Positions 1 through 11,700 of a DNA stretch of 64,000 nt are shown one piece after another. A program made the translations under genes and the position numbers. The DNA is from Pezizomycotina sp. ARF18 (taxonomy: Eukaryota > Ascomycota): NCBI GenBank assembly GCA_002224055.1, contig AZLU01000074.1, positions 114,223 to 178,222 of the forward strand, in the 5' to 3' direction. The notes beneath the pieces are model-generated. The model was given only the letters and a program-made list of their open reading frames with translations, searched no databases and had not been told where the DNA came from. Numbering within the stretch: the first letter of the stretch is position 1; the number at the start of each line of letters is the position of its first letter.

Positions 1-530
1 GCGGACTCCTTCTATTTTCGAGAGGGTAGCATTTCATCGTGCTTTGCAGTATCGTTCTTTAATGCGACCTTCCGTCGTGCTATATTCGGAGCTAATTTTT
101 TTTTTTTTTTCCCTCTTCGTCTGTTCCAGATTCACCCTAGTTTTTCTCAGTCTCGGCATCGGTGTCAAGCTCAGTCAAGGATAAAACATGCTGGAATTTG
201 TCTCTCGAAAGAAAACCTGAAAGTGCTACACTACCTCGTCTGCGTGCTAGTTGGAGCTAAGCTTTCCGGTCAACCTCAGAAGGGAGAAACCCTCCTCTCA
301 CTTCCACAGCTTTTTCTACGACACTTTTTCGGTGGGTGAACACATTTCCTTGTCAAAATCCAGCTCTGAATATTTCGGGCCATATGCAGGTCGCCTCATT
401 CCTCTTTCAAAAAGAGCGAGGAGGGTTAGGCAAAATAAAAAATTTTGCGATGGAATATATCCCCGACCGAAGCATGTGACTCTCCAGTCTAACTGATACC
501 GTTTTGGTTTTTGATTTAAATAATTCGTAG
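1..530 (+). other. Upstream part of the reticulon gene, unresolved
   Basis: The first clear reticulon exon begins at 531, directly after an intron acceptor (branch-site-like CTAAC near 488-492, TAG at 528-530). The start codon and first exon must therefore lie in this stretch, or left of the window. A T tract is seen at about 97-110. An ATG occurs at 188, but no reading frame here resembles a reticulon N-terminus, so I do not assign the start. Confidence 0.4.
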
Positions 531-1721
531 TGGACATACCCTCGTTCTACTGGTCTCCTGTTCGCCGGTTCCTGGGTTATTCTTCTCGGTCATTTTGTCG
601 ATATTCTCCGTTACACGTTCAAGGGACTCTACATCACTTTCGCAGGTAACAAGAAAAAATCGCTCTCTTTTGTTTTGGGGGTTTCTTTTTCCGAGCTGTG
701 CTTCGCAAAAGCTTTTGATCTTGGCATTCCTTTTTAAACCCAGCTTATCGACCAGCACTACATACTGCACACTTATCTATTGGAAAAGGGGAAAAAAGGT
801 ACATGCAGCCGCGACATTAAGCTAACCAATTCGACGTTCTTAGTGGTCGCCTTGGTTGAATGGCCGGTCGCCCCGTTACGGGAACGGATTCATGACCAAC
901 TCCGACCAAAGAATATATTACGTTATCCCTCGCGAGAACTTGGAGATCCTCTTCGTTGAGGCTCACGATTTCCTCAATTCGTTGTTTGGAATTCCAGCGT
1001 GTTCTGTTTGTCGAGAACCTTGGTTACACTGTCGCCTCTTCGGAATTTCTCTTATCAGCTACTTCCTCATCAAACTTCTCCCGCTCTGGGCTGGTCTCTG
1101 ATTTTGCTTGGTTAGGTTCTCTATAATTCCCATTTCGATTTTGCAAAATCATTAAAACAACTCAATTCAAAAGGCACAAGATGAGGAAAAAAAATAATAA
1201 TAAAACAGGATGTTTATCAAGGAAGCATCGAGCATGAACAGGGCCAAATTAATTGACGAAGGGGAACCGTGTCCTGCTATCTCTTCCCTTTTTTCTTTTT
1301 TTTTTTTACAATCCTTCCCTTTTCATGTGTTGGCACATTCCAACGCAAAGCCTTTTCCGCCGTTTGTATTTGCTTTTCTTACTGCCTTGGACTTTCTCGC
1401 TAATTAAGTTATTTACTTTAGCCGACGTCTCCCTCTTCACGCTCCCACTTCTCTATCTTCAGAACCAGGGAGGTCATTGACGCTCACGTCAAGCGTGCTT
1501 CGGAAGCCGTCAACCAGCAGGTTCAGCAGGCGAAGGGCATTTGCTGCAGAGCCACACTGGAGAATACACGAACAAGGCCAAGGCTTACGCCAACGACTTA
1601 CTGGAAAGGTCTCCGCCTATCAAACAGGCAGAAGATCCCACCCACTTCTCCTCAGTTGAACGATACTGCCACTCACCGCCACGGAAGCCATTAAACCTCT
1701 TCGACAAACGAAAAATCTAAT
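531..1721 (+). CDS. Reticulon-like ER membrane-shaping protein (5' end missing)
   Basis: Reticulons insert paired hydrophobic hairpins into the endoplasmic reticulum and bend it into tubules. Exon 531-645 reads WTYPRSTGLLFAGSW and onward, the entry into the first hairpin. An intron at about 646-843 (GTAACA donor, GCTAACC branch, TAG acceptor) follows. The next exon holds RPRENLEILFVEAHDFLN-like and LFVENLGYTV-like segments, then a second hydrophobic stretch (ISYFLIKLLPLW). A third exon from about 1422 gives FTLPLLYLQN and then REVIDAHVKRASEAVNQQV, the typical region after the hairpins with its amphipathic tail. At least three frame changes fall inside conserved parts. The C-terminus is ambiguous: stops at about 1659, 1694 or 1721 depending on frame. 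The assignment rests on recognising the reticulon homology domain and is fairly secure; the exact paralogue is not known. Confidence 0.75.
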
Positions 1722-3623
1722 GATATCTTGCAACGGTACGATAGGGGATGTTATGTTCAGTAGGAGGGCGATGATGATGGTGGAGGTAAACCGAAAATAA
1801 ATTAGCCAGTGTTTGGGGAGGTTGATGACTAAGAATATGTGAAAGCTTGTGTGCAGACAGTAGTCTCGTCACAAGATAATCACATGAAATAAACACAGAA
1901 ACAATTTTTTTATTTTTTTTTTTTTTTTTTTTTAAAAAAAAGGAAACTATCCATATTACTCCAATACCTTGTTCTACTTCTATTTTTTTCTTCCTTTCCC
2001 ACCTTAGTACACCTCATGATACTCATGATTCGCTCTCTTTACTTGTTGTTCAAATGCTTTTTATTTTTTGAACTCTTCAGTGTTACTATTATTCTGCTTT
2101 GTTCTCTTCAGACTTTGGTCTTATTCGTTTATTATTGCTAATGCATGATATAACTTCGTTTCATTATTATTTGTCATGGTACGATAACCGGGTTGAATTG
2201 AGCTTTTACTGTTTCTACTCTTCTCTTTTACTTTGAGTGCTTTGTTCTCTAGTTTCTCTCGGAATAGCTCAATTATCATTTTTTTTCTCTTAATCACTCA
2301 ATTGTTGCTACTATGTAATTTTTGATATGTTCCGCTGCTCGAAGGGCGGGCCTTAACTGCTATGCTGCTCTTACGTCGAAAAAAAGTAAACTGAAGTATA
2401 AGTTTTATATATTACAATGGATTGAACTTGCCTCTTCTCTAAAACTATTGAGAATTTTTTAGGAATTAAATAGTATACACACGCTCTATAAAAGTGAAAG
2501 CAAACGCGATGCTCCCGCGTCCTGATTTGATGCCACCCACGTACAGGTTTTTATCGGCTCTCGAGCTCCTATAAGAAAATAATATTATTAAGATACCCAA
2601 TGCGGGCGACGCGTTTGCAGGAATGTGCATATACATGATAAAATACTGCCATGCCGTACACGTGAAATATATCATCACAGGCGGTAAAACGATAAACATT
2701 ATAGGTTGACAATCGGGGATGCCGGAAATCTCGAAATTCTAGTTTCGGACTTGAAGAGCCCGAGGATGCTTCTCTATCTCTTGCTTTCCAATTTCCGAGA
2801 TCGAGCTCCAGCGCTCTCTATCCCATTTTATGATTCAAGCAAGGGAAGCCTGAATAGGGCTAGTAAAAACTGTCCGTTGTTTTTACGTGTTCATGAACAA
2901 TTCGATACTTTGTCCTAATATTCAAAGGGAAAATAAAAACGAAAGAAAAAGAGGTAACGAATACTTAAGATCTAATTATTATATAGAAATTTATTTCTCT
3001 ATTCTAATCGTGACAATCTGAGTGATATAGAAAGCCCCTTGGACGCCTTTCGAAGTGAGAATAGATGCAAAAAAAAAATTTAAAAAAAAAAAATGAATAA
3101 AAATAAAAAAAAAAAAGAAAAAAAAAAAAAAAGAAAGAGAGAGAGAGAAGACGAAAGAGAAAGAAGGAAAACTATTTGACCGAAAGGAGTAGGACAAGGT
3201 GACAGATGGAATATCATGACAGGAATAAAACTGAAGAATAATGTATGTGTTATGCAGAGTAAGAGAAGTTCTTGCCTAGGAAAGAATATAATGAATGTAT
3301 CCGATTGTGGATATCAGGTAAGTGGTTCGTGATCATGATAAAATTTTGACAATTGGAGGAGAAATATAGTGCACGACACAAATATGAAAAAAAAAAAAAA
3401 AAAAAAACAGCATCGATTGCAAACGTGAGCGGGCTATCACAAGCTTTTCTCGAAATGTGCGTTATACGTAGTGTCGTTTCTATTAATAGTTTAGGGTTTA
3501 AATTTTTCCTTTTTTTTTTTTTTTTTTTGCACAGGGCTTTTTCTGTATGTTCGCGCTCGGTTTCCACACGGAGCCGTCTGCAATTTACCTTCACTCACCT
3601 CGTATACTTCAATGAAAGCAACG
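1722..3623. other. Intergenic, AT-rich, no gene seen
   Basis: This lies between the convergent ends of the reticulon and APSES genes. It holds a poly(T)-poly(A) junction at 1913-1941, an A/GA-rich tract at about 3069-3150, a poly-A run near 3386-3406 and a poly-T run near 3509-3528. Short open frames at 2466-2699 and 2706-2918 look like chance. Open frames at 2991-3664 are mostly poly-A or poly-T translated as K or F. Confidence 0.6.
1913..1941. repeat. Poly(T)-poly(A) junction
   Basis: A run of about 21 T passes straight into 8 A, so the A end can pair with the T end. It lies about 200 bp after the reticulon stop, where it could act in 3' end formation, but that is inference. Confidence 0.7.
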
Positions 3624-5421
3624 TCAAGGCTGCGTCCGTGTCGCACTTCCTAAGCATCTCATAGTCGTGACGGCACCTCCTGCTCGTGGCCTGCAGCTGG
3701 TCCGCGCCCACCAATGCTGTCGCCGAACCGCACCAATCAAGGTTAGCGGCCACGACACACTCTTCCGGACTAGGAAGACACATGTCTCTTCCGGGGACTC
3801 GTATATCAGAGGCATCGACACGTCATTGATGTATCTCGCCTCGGACCGGCACGGCTGCGCTGCTTGCTCTGCTGAGGTCCGGTAGAGGCAATTGAGGTAC
3901 GTGCACGCCGGAAAGACCATGTTCCACGGCCTGCCGCTCCTGCCGCCTTCGTCGACTACTGAGGTTACCGCTGGCAATTGCTGGTATTGGTGGTGTAGAA
4001 TTGCTGGTGGACGTGGCTGCCGGATCTTTCTTCCAAACTCTTGTGGTGGTGGTGCTGTTGCTCGCTGCCTTGGTCCAAATAGTGGTAGACTTGGCGGGGC
4101 GAGTAGCCTGAAGGTGGCGAAGAGATTGTTGAGACGGTTTCTCCGTCGGCATCTTCATCTCCAGCATCTGCTGGTGCTCGGACAGATGGTCGATTCGATA
4201 CCCCGGCGCAAAGAACTGCTGTGAAGTTTCAGGAAGTTTTTGCTCTAGAGTCTGGACTTTGCGAGAGAATTCGAGGCGGGATCCCTTCCTCTTGGGTCGT
4301 TCTCTTCGTCTGATGATCTCCTAGACGACCACCTAGGGTCTCGTACGTCCGGAGAATCGCTGCGGCTTCGCAGGTTGGCACGGACACCTGCAGGAGTTGA
4401 CTGTGGGTCGATATGTAGTCGAGCCTATTTGTCTTTCTCTGCGGCATCTCACACAGCGTCGGGAATCGTTTCCAAACATTGGCGTGAGAGCGTAGCGGAT
4501 ATTATAGCAGAACTCCCTACACAGTTTTTTGGCATCTTCAAATGGAATCCAGAACCCTACGATCCCCCGCGTTAACATCACGCTATAACATAACGAATCA
4601 AGTATGGAGGAAGAAAAGTAGTTTCTCTTACCTTGGCATCAATATGTCCACCAGTGGGACTCGCTCTTTGAGCTTCACCAATACCATGGCCGTCGAGAAA
4701 TTTCCTTGGTGCGCTCTAGACATGGGAGGAATTGTTAGTTTTGGTTTTCTATTATCTTCTTTACCATGCTCGGAAACATCGGTTGTTTACCACTCACTTT
4801 AGTACTTAAATTTGCGAAACCGGAGGCCTTGAAAAGCGGTGACATCCTCACAAATCCAGACTCCATATCCCACAAGATAGCGATGGGTATGCTCCTCTCG
4901 CTTTTCTTTTGCTCTGGGATGGAGTTTCAAGGTAATCCCGGTAGGTAAAATTTATACTTAAAGGCTGTAACAATTCGAAATATGCTTCTTCGTTAGCTTT
5001 TGCTTGCTCGCTCGCTTTTGACGGTTTATGATGGGCGGGGCCATTCTTACCTATTATGTCTTCACGTCCCATAACCTTCCTGAACTCGGAGTGCTTCGTT
5101 GTGAAGTAATGCTGCTCCAGTCGTTTTCTAGCCTGAGCTTAAATTCGTCGTGGTCGTGCTGCAGCTTAGTCGTATCCGGGTGGTGGATCGGGTACTTGAC
5201 GCGGCGGACGTCGAATGGGACTGGTTCTGATCGAAGCTTGCCGCTTCGTTTAGGCTCGTGCGTTTCTGATTGCGATCAAAGTTGTACTGGTGTACCCATG
5301 GGCTTTCGCCATACGCATCTTCGTTGTGCCTCGACGCCAAAGGCAGTGGCCACGCCGTGGAGGAAGTTCCATGATTGAACCTCTCTCGGTCACGCTCATC
5401 GTTGGAATAATGATATAACTC
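3624..5421 (-). CDS. APSES/KilA-N-type DNA-binding protein, Xbp1-like
   Basis: Reading on the minus strand, an exon from 5421 (after acceptor TTTAG) gives a polar N-terminal region with ELYHYSNDERDRERF and NEDAYGESPWVHQYNF. Around 4800-4870 one frame reads AILWDMESGFVRM followed by LFKASGFAN. Around 4500-4580 another reads GFWIPFEDAKKLC then RYALTPMFGND. Together these match the APSES/KilA-N fold of Xbp1-like fungal regulators, where a WDxESG-like segment is followed by a WxPFE.A..LC helix and a RYALTPxFG motif. Such proteins are sequence-specific nuclear repressors or developmental regulators. Downstream, 3624-4450 encodes low-complexity Q/S/T/P/R-rich sequence in several frames, so the C-terminus is uncertain. 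Upstream exons may exist right of 5421. Multiple frame breaks are present. The family call is moderately sure; Bqt4-like APSES proteins are the main alternative. Confidence 0.6.
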
Positions 5422-8400
5422 CTAAACTAGGAAGCAAAAGAAGAAGAATAAAGAACCTGAAAAAACCCCGGTTTGCCTACGTTCGCGCCTGATTTGTCGC
5501 AAAATGTTCCTTAGGAGAACCAAATCGATAGATGCAGCTGTACGATCTGGTATTATGGAATTAAGGGAAGGTTTTCGAATCTGTTCGGATTCTCTATAGT
5601 CGGACAGACGACTCGGAGTGATTAGTTGAACGGTATCTTGGAAGAGAAGTCAAAAGATTGACAAGATTGTGGCCCTGAGGAAAAGTCAGGAATATATATC
5701 AGCCCATGGCTTCTATTTAGGACTTTATTGGAGAACTTGGAAGAAATAGCCCTTCATCAATAATCTCTACCGCGGATAATCTCTATCTACACAATCACCT
5801 ATCGCTGCCATGATAGGACGCGAGTTTCCTTTGGTTTCCCTCATAAGAGAGTGGACAAAGAGGCCAAAAAGATGATAGAACCGTCTAGGAGCGCCCAGGA
5901 AACATGAGCTTGATGTTTCATCAGATGCGACTGCCTTAATCCCTGGTGAACATGGCTATGTGCGGGATTCTTTCACTCCTACAAAAGGTATATTCGTTTG
6001 TTGATACTGGGTAACATCTGATGTAAACTGACGTTGCTAATAGGAAAAATTTGCTTCAGCGAGCATTCACGCACCTTGCCGTCGATGACCAATCATGGAC
6101 AGTCGGAGATTTTCTTTCGTTTATCGATCGTTAAGCGACTAATGTTATATATACGAAAGCTCAAAGCAGGTCGCTAAGGCAAGGCGAGAGAGGATTAGCT
6201 ACGAAGTTACGGCGATGAAAGTGGATCAAACGGCGGGCATAAGTCGATATCGATGTTATCATCAAAGGAGGGTGAGAGTCGAAGCCGTATCAGACCATGC
6301 TAAGTCAGTTTGCAGAGGTTGTCGTTTTGCTCTAGCGTATACTACTGGCACTTTTTGCAATCGATTTGCTCTCGAATCATCGGACGCAACACTCTTCTTT
6401 CCTTTCTTTCTTCTTTATGTGTTTGCCATATTCACTATCCTCACAGTCCTTTTGTTTATATCTTCCTGTAACTATTTCGTCCGGGAAAAATTTTTTCACT
6501 CCTTTTTTTATTTTCTTTTTCTTGTTTTGATTTATTTACATTTACGTTCATATTTATTTCGAACTAAACCTTTCAGCACTCTCGCAAGTTTTTTCTTCGT
6601 ATATTGTGCTTGCCCCCCTGTCCTGTTGGATTCAACGGGTAGCTGCTGTGCTTGAAATGACAGCGACTTCATTGTCACCCGGGATAAGGCTAACATCTGA
6701 CAACAATAATAACTCCGACAATGCCCTTTTCTGACGACCTTGCATCAATTCTCAATTCTATTTCTTCCTTCTCGCTTTTCGCTTTTGTCTTTTCTTTTCT
6801 ATTTTTGCTTATTGTTCTTTACTCTTTTACTCCCTGTTTACCCCTTTTCCGTGCCATGCTCTTTTTTTCTTTATTCTCCTTTGAAGACGCGGATTTATAG
6901 ATATAATATCGATAACCGTAATCTCGGCATGCAGCCCTACCGTAAGGCTTTAGCGGCCCCAAATCCATTTCGAGAACTCCTCCAGCTTTTCATGAGCTTG
7001 TCAAAGCTTATACGGCCGCCGTTCTTTTGTTCAAGCGTGTTTTTGACGTCTCAATTTATGTCGCTTGCTTGGTTTTGATCAGGAATCATCTTGAGGACGG
7101 AAAATGAGGGAGGTCACGATTGGATGGTTTGTATAAAACGAAGATGCTTCACAGTCCGTGAACTGCACCGATATATCGTTGCTTTGCAGACGAAACCCAT
7201 CTTTATCTTTATTTTTATCGTCCGACAAGGGCTCTATCCTTCCATAACTCTTCTAGAAGCAGCGGCAGCTCAACGGGTTTCTTTCTTTCATGAATATAAT
7301 CAACATTCACGCCTGAAGTGATGCGACCCGCACCACGCCCTTCACCCAATACTATCTTTTCCTACTATTATATAACGTGGACGAAAGAAAAAAGCGTTTT
7401 GGGTATCCGGTAGAGACTTTCTACTAAATCTACTGAACGGAAGCAAGGATTCCCAGCTATGGCATTTTGCTTTCCCACGTGCGAACGGGATGCTATCGCC
7501 TTGCCGTTCACGTTTTCACGTTTTGGGTATTCCTACGATGCCGTGGTTTTCTGCACATATGCCGGATTACTAAGTCCGTAAAGACGTTGGATAGCCTCCC
7601 TACATGATGCCAACCATGAAATAGGAAATATCATGTTACGAGCCTAGCTAGATGACTTTTACAAGTCTCGTAGTTAAATCCTCTGTCCAAGAGCTTCTAG
7701 AACTTTATCTAATGTAGAGTAGACCTGCAAGGAGCTAAATGTCAGTAATAAAGAAAGAATATTATCGTACAGATATAGAATTATCGTTCCCCTAGCTTTA
7801 AAATTCCATATATAAGAAATTAGAAAACAAAATGGTCGATATTCATTGTTAAGTTATAACGCTAGAGCAAGTAGGAACAGCGCTTATTCTCTGAATCGCT
7901 GTACAATACTAGTCATGTTTGAAGCTTTTAAGTTGTAAGATGGATTTTAAAGCTTAATAGAAGCCGGTTCGGTATAGGCCGAAGGATGTAGCTTGAAATT
8001 TCGTGGGGATTTATCAGTGATACGATTTGTTCTCTTTTATTGTGACCTCGGGGTTCTATATGCGGTGGGCGACACAGATCAGTAAATACAGAAGATGCGT
8101 CGGGATAATATGGATCGTGATTATATTTCAAGAGTCTCGTCGCTCGAGATATGATAAATTGCAAAAGAAAGAGTTACACGTAAGTTAGCTATACGCAGAC
8201 ATTCAACCGATTAAAAGCTTTGCTTTCCTACGTATAAATGACCTTACGAGATCTTCATGATGCGGTTACAGAAGTGAGGCTTGCGGTTAATATCTATCAT
8301 AGAACATTTGCTGGCTACTGTCGATCAAAGGGCTTGTAAAGCGATTATTAGAAGACATGTTTATTATTAACGCTGCTATAAACAAAGTCGCAAGCCATGT

Positions 8401-8752
8401 CTAATAGTACCAGAGCACTACCAATGTCCAACATACACAGAAAATTATTTATGATCTCCTTGGATCGTGGTGCTTCCTTGGGATTTTGAGAATAGACGAG
8501 GTATAATGATAAAAAAAAGCCGAGAAGAAAAACAGAAAGAAAAGAAACAAGCGTTAACCACAACCCAGAGCCCTAAACAGGAACTAATACTGAGAGGAAT
8601 TGTAAAATAAAGCTAAGGAAACACATCTAATGTAATAATAATTGAAGAATAATAAATTTTCGAACAACAAATTGCCCAAGAGCTAAAGAGTCAACCGTCG
8701 TTCCTGTGTTAAGAAGAGAATTAATTTATGTGAAATTGCCTTACGGACCGAC
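5422..8752. other. Intergenic, no supported gene
   Basis: This is the upstream region of the APSES gene and the downstream region of TOP2. It is AT-rich. An open frame at 6215-6655 is mostly T-rich hydrophobic translation without a recognised domain, and those at 6740-7321 are similar. I see no conserved motif, RNA gene or mobile element. Confidence 0.5.
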
Positions 8753-11700
8753 TTAATCGGAATCGTCAAAGTCGTCTTCGCTGTCGTCTCCTTCTAAGCT
8801 GACGGCTTCGCTCTCGTCGTCATCTTCATCATCATCGCTGTCGATGTACTTGACGGGCTTCGCAGCAGCGCGTCCCGGTCTTCCCTCGCGGCCGGAGGAG
8901 CTGCTGGCTTAGCAGCTGGCTTTGCGACCGGCTTCTTTGCCATAAGCTCCTTCTTCTTGGGGGTTCTCGACGGGGAATCAGTCAACAAGGAATCAAGATC
9001 AAGAGGGTCATTCTTGGTGGCAGGTTTGGCAGGTTTGGGAGCTCGCTTGGCTTCCTTCTCTGATTCTTCCTCTTCGTCCTCTTCTTCCTCGTCTTCATCT
9101 TCGGACTCAATGACCTTCTTCTTAGCAGGTTTTCGCCGGTTTGGCTTTCGGAGCAGGGGCTGGCTTGGCTGCAGGCTTGGCCTTTGCCGCCCGCTTTCTT
9201 TGCAGCCGGCTTGATGGGCTCGTCATCTGAATCGTCAATGTCCATGTCGAAGGAGTCGTCATAAGGCTTTGCAGCAGGTTTGGGAGCTGCTGCTTTCTTC
9301 TCTGGGGCTGCTCGCCTAACGGGGCGACCACCGACTCGTCCTCATCGTCAGACAAGTCAATAGCCTCCTCTTTGACTTTAGAGACGGCAGTAGGTTTCTT
9401 GGTAGCCGGTTCTGTTTTCTTTGGTTGAGAAGCGATCGCCTCCTTATTGAACGCTGAAGATTTCCCGGCGGTATCCTTCCCCTTGACTAGATTTGCAATA
9501 TCAAACGCATCGTCATCATCATTATCTTCAGCGTGAGAATCCTCGGCTTCAGACTTGATGCTTGGAGCGCTAGATTTCTTCGACTTTGCGGCTACAGGGC
9601 CACTTCATCGTCGTCATCGTCATCGAGCTCGACTATCCTCGCCGCTGATTTCTTGGTCTCCGCTGCAGACGGTTTTAATTTATCGAGGTAATCATCGAAA
9701 TCATCGTCACTATCGGAAAGATCAACGACCTTCTTGAGGCGGCAGTGGCGGCACGACGAGGTCCGGCATTTCGAGCCACGATAGGCTCATTATCGCCCAG
9801 GTCTTCCGCGAGCGGCTTGTCACCCTTATTTAGCTTGCTGAACAACGTCGTCTGCTTAAGGCCTTTTGCAGCAGCTTTTGGCGCGGCAGCCTTTGGAGCA
9901 GCCTTCTTCTTGGCTTTGCTGACGACAAAGTCGTCATCTTCATCACTAAGAAGCTTCTTAGCGGCTTTGCCACCTCCAACCTTGACCTTTCTGGACTTCT
10001 TGACGGCACTCTTGGACGAGTTTCGGCGCTTCTCATCTTCCAGCTGGTTGTGCCACTCCTGCTCGAAAGCGTCAAGATCGGCGTTCCAAAGCTCCTTGGG
10101 CGACTTCTTGACGAGTTGGTCGATTTCTTCCTCCTTTGCCCTACATTCTCCAAGGAGTTTATCAACCTTTTCCTTCGTCAAAGACCAGATAGCCATCTAT
10201 CAAGCAGATTGTCAGTATCGTGTCAAAAGGCAATTTGTAAAATTAAAAGTTGATATTGCTTACTCCTAGAAGGTAATTGTACCCATCCCCAACATCAGTT
10301 TCTTCCTGCTGGTCCTCGTCTTCTCCCTCGGCAGTCGGTTCAGTTTCTCCAGCTTGCTCAGCCTCTTTCTTGTTGGAGATCACGTCGAACTTGAGTTTCT
10401 GAAGTTCGGCAATTAAGGCCACACGTTTCTTGTTTGAAACAACAAGCTCCTTCTTGATGATCATCTGAACAAACCTGGCTTGATTTGTGAGCTTACGCAG
10501 TTGCTTGTTCAGCTCACCAACATCCATTCCTTTAAAGAGAGGAAAGTTAGCAGTTGCGTTCAAGTTGATAGCTATACTTTAAAAGGAATACTTTACCTTT
10601 CTATCTTGATATAGCTTCAAACGAACGAAGTAGAACTCTTTCATGATATCATCAACAGATTCGTATTTCATGATACGACCTTGAGGATCAAGGCGACCAT
10701 ATTAGTCAAAGACATCGTCTTCGTGAGCTTGAATCTGGCCTCCAAGCCTTCCTTCAGAGCAGCGTCCATGCAAGATTTGTTTTCCATTTCGACAATGAAG
10801 TGAACCTGAGATCTGAGTTGTAGTCAAGGTAATCCTTGATCCATGGCTTCTCGTCTTTATCCTTCTTTTCTTTCTTGTCCTTTTTGTCCTTGTCATTCTT
10901 CTCAGGACCCTTGATAATGGTGTCAAGCTTTTCCTTGAACTCTTGAGTCCAAAGACGAACCGGGAGTTCGGTGATCTCGACCTTGGTCTCGTTCACCTGC
11001 GTAATTTTACCGGAGAACTGGTACTTATCAGGGCCGATACGATCAACACTCCCAGTAAAGCCACGATACAAGGCGTCATCGGTTCGAGCTCTTCATCGTT
11101 CATCAAGTGGCGAATATTCCTCAAAACATCATCTGGGTTATAGTTGGGAATGAAGGAACTCCAACCAGTACCAATACCGTCCGAACCGTTGAGAAGAACG
11201 AGAGTAGGATCGGGCAATACCACATAGGCTCGATCCTCACACCGTCGTCAAGGTTGTAATCTAGAAGAGCATCGTCACTTTGAGGGAACAGAGCACGTGC
11301 TAGAGGAGAAAGCATCGTAGCGATGTAACGAGGGCTGGAAGCATCTTTGCCTCCGCGAGACGGGATCCAAAATTCCCAACAGGTTCCAGCAAGTTGACGT
11401 TATTGCTCCCGACGAAATTCTGAGCGAGTGCTGTGATTGTCATAGCCAAATTTTGTTCGCCGTGCTGATACGAGGTGTGCACGGAAACGTAACCGGCGAG
11501 CTGACTGACTTTCATATCCTTTTTGAGATTACACTTAAAACAGGCGAAGAGGACTTTGCGTTGACCAGGTTTCAAACCATCGACTATTGACGGAATCGAT
11601 CGGATGTTGTCGGCCATAGAGAACAGAATAAGTTCTTTATTGACGAAATCATCATAGCTGATCTTGTCGATCGAGTGATCGAGGTACGTTCGGGCTTGAA

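Noticed and set aside
2991-3664. Overlapping frames on both strands rich in Phe or Lys
   Set aside because: They translate poly-A/poly-T tracts.
6215-6655. Plus-strand frame of 146 codons with hydrophobic stretches
   Set aside because: The hydrophobic part is translated T-rich DNA; no motif, homology or splice partners.
9745-10269. Plus-strand open frame of 174 codons
   Set aside because: Antisense of the TOP2 C-terminal region; Ser/Phe-rich translation mirrors the Lys/Glu-rich coding strand.
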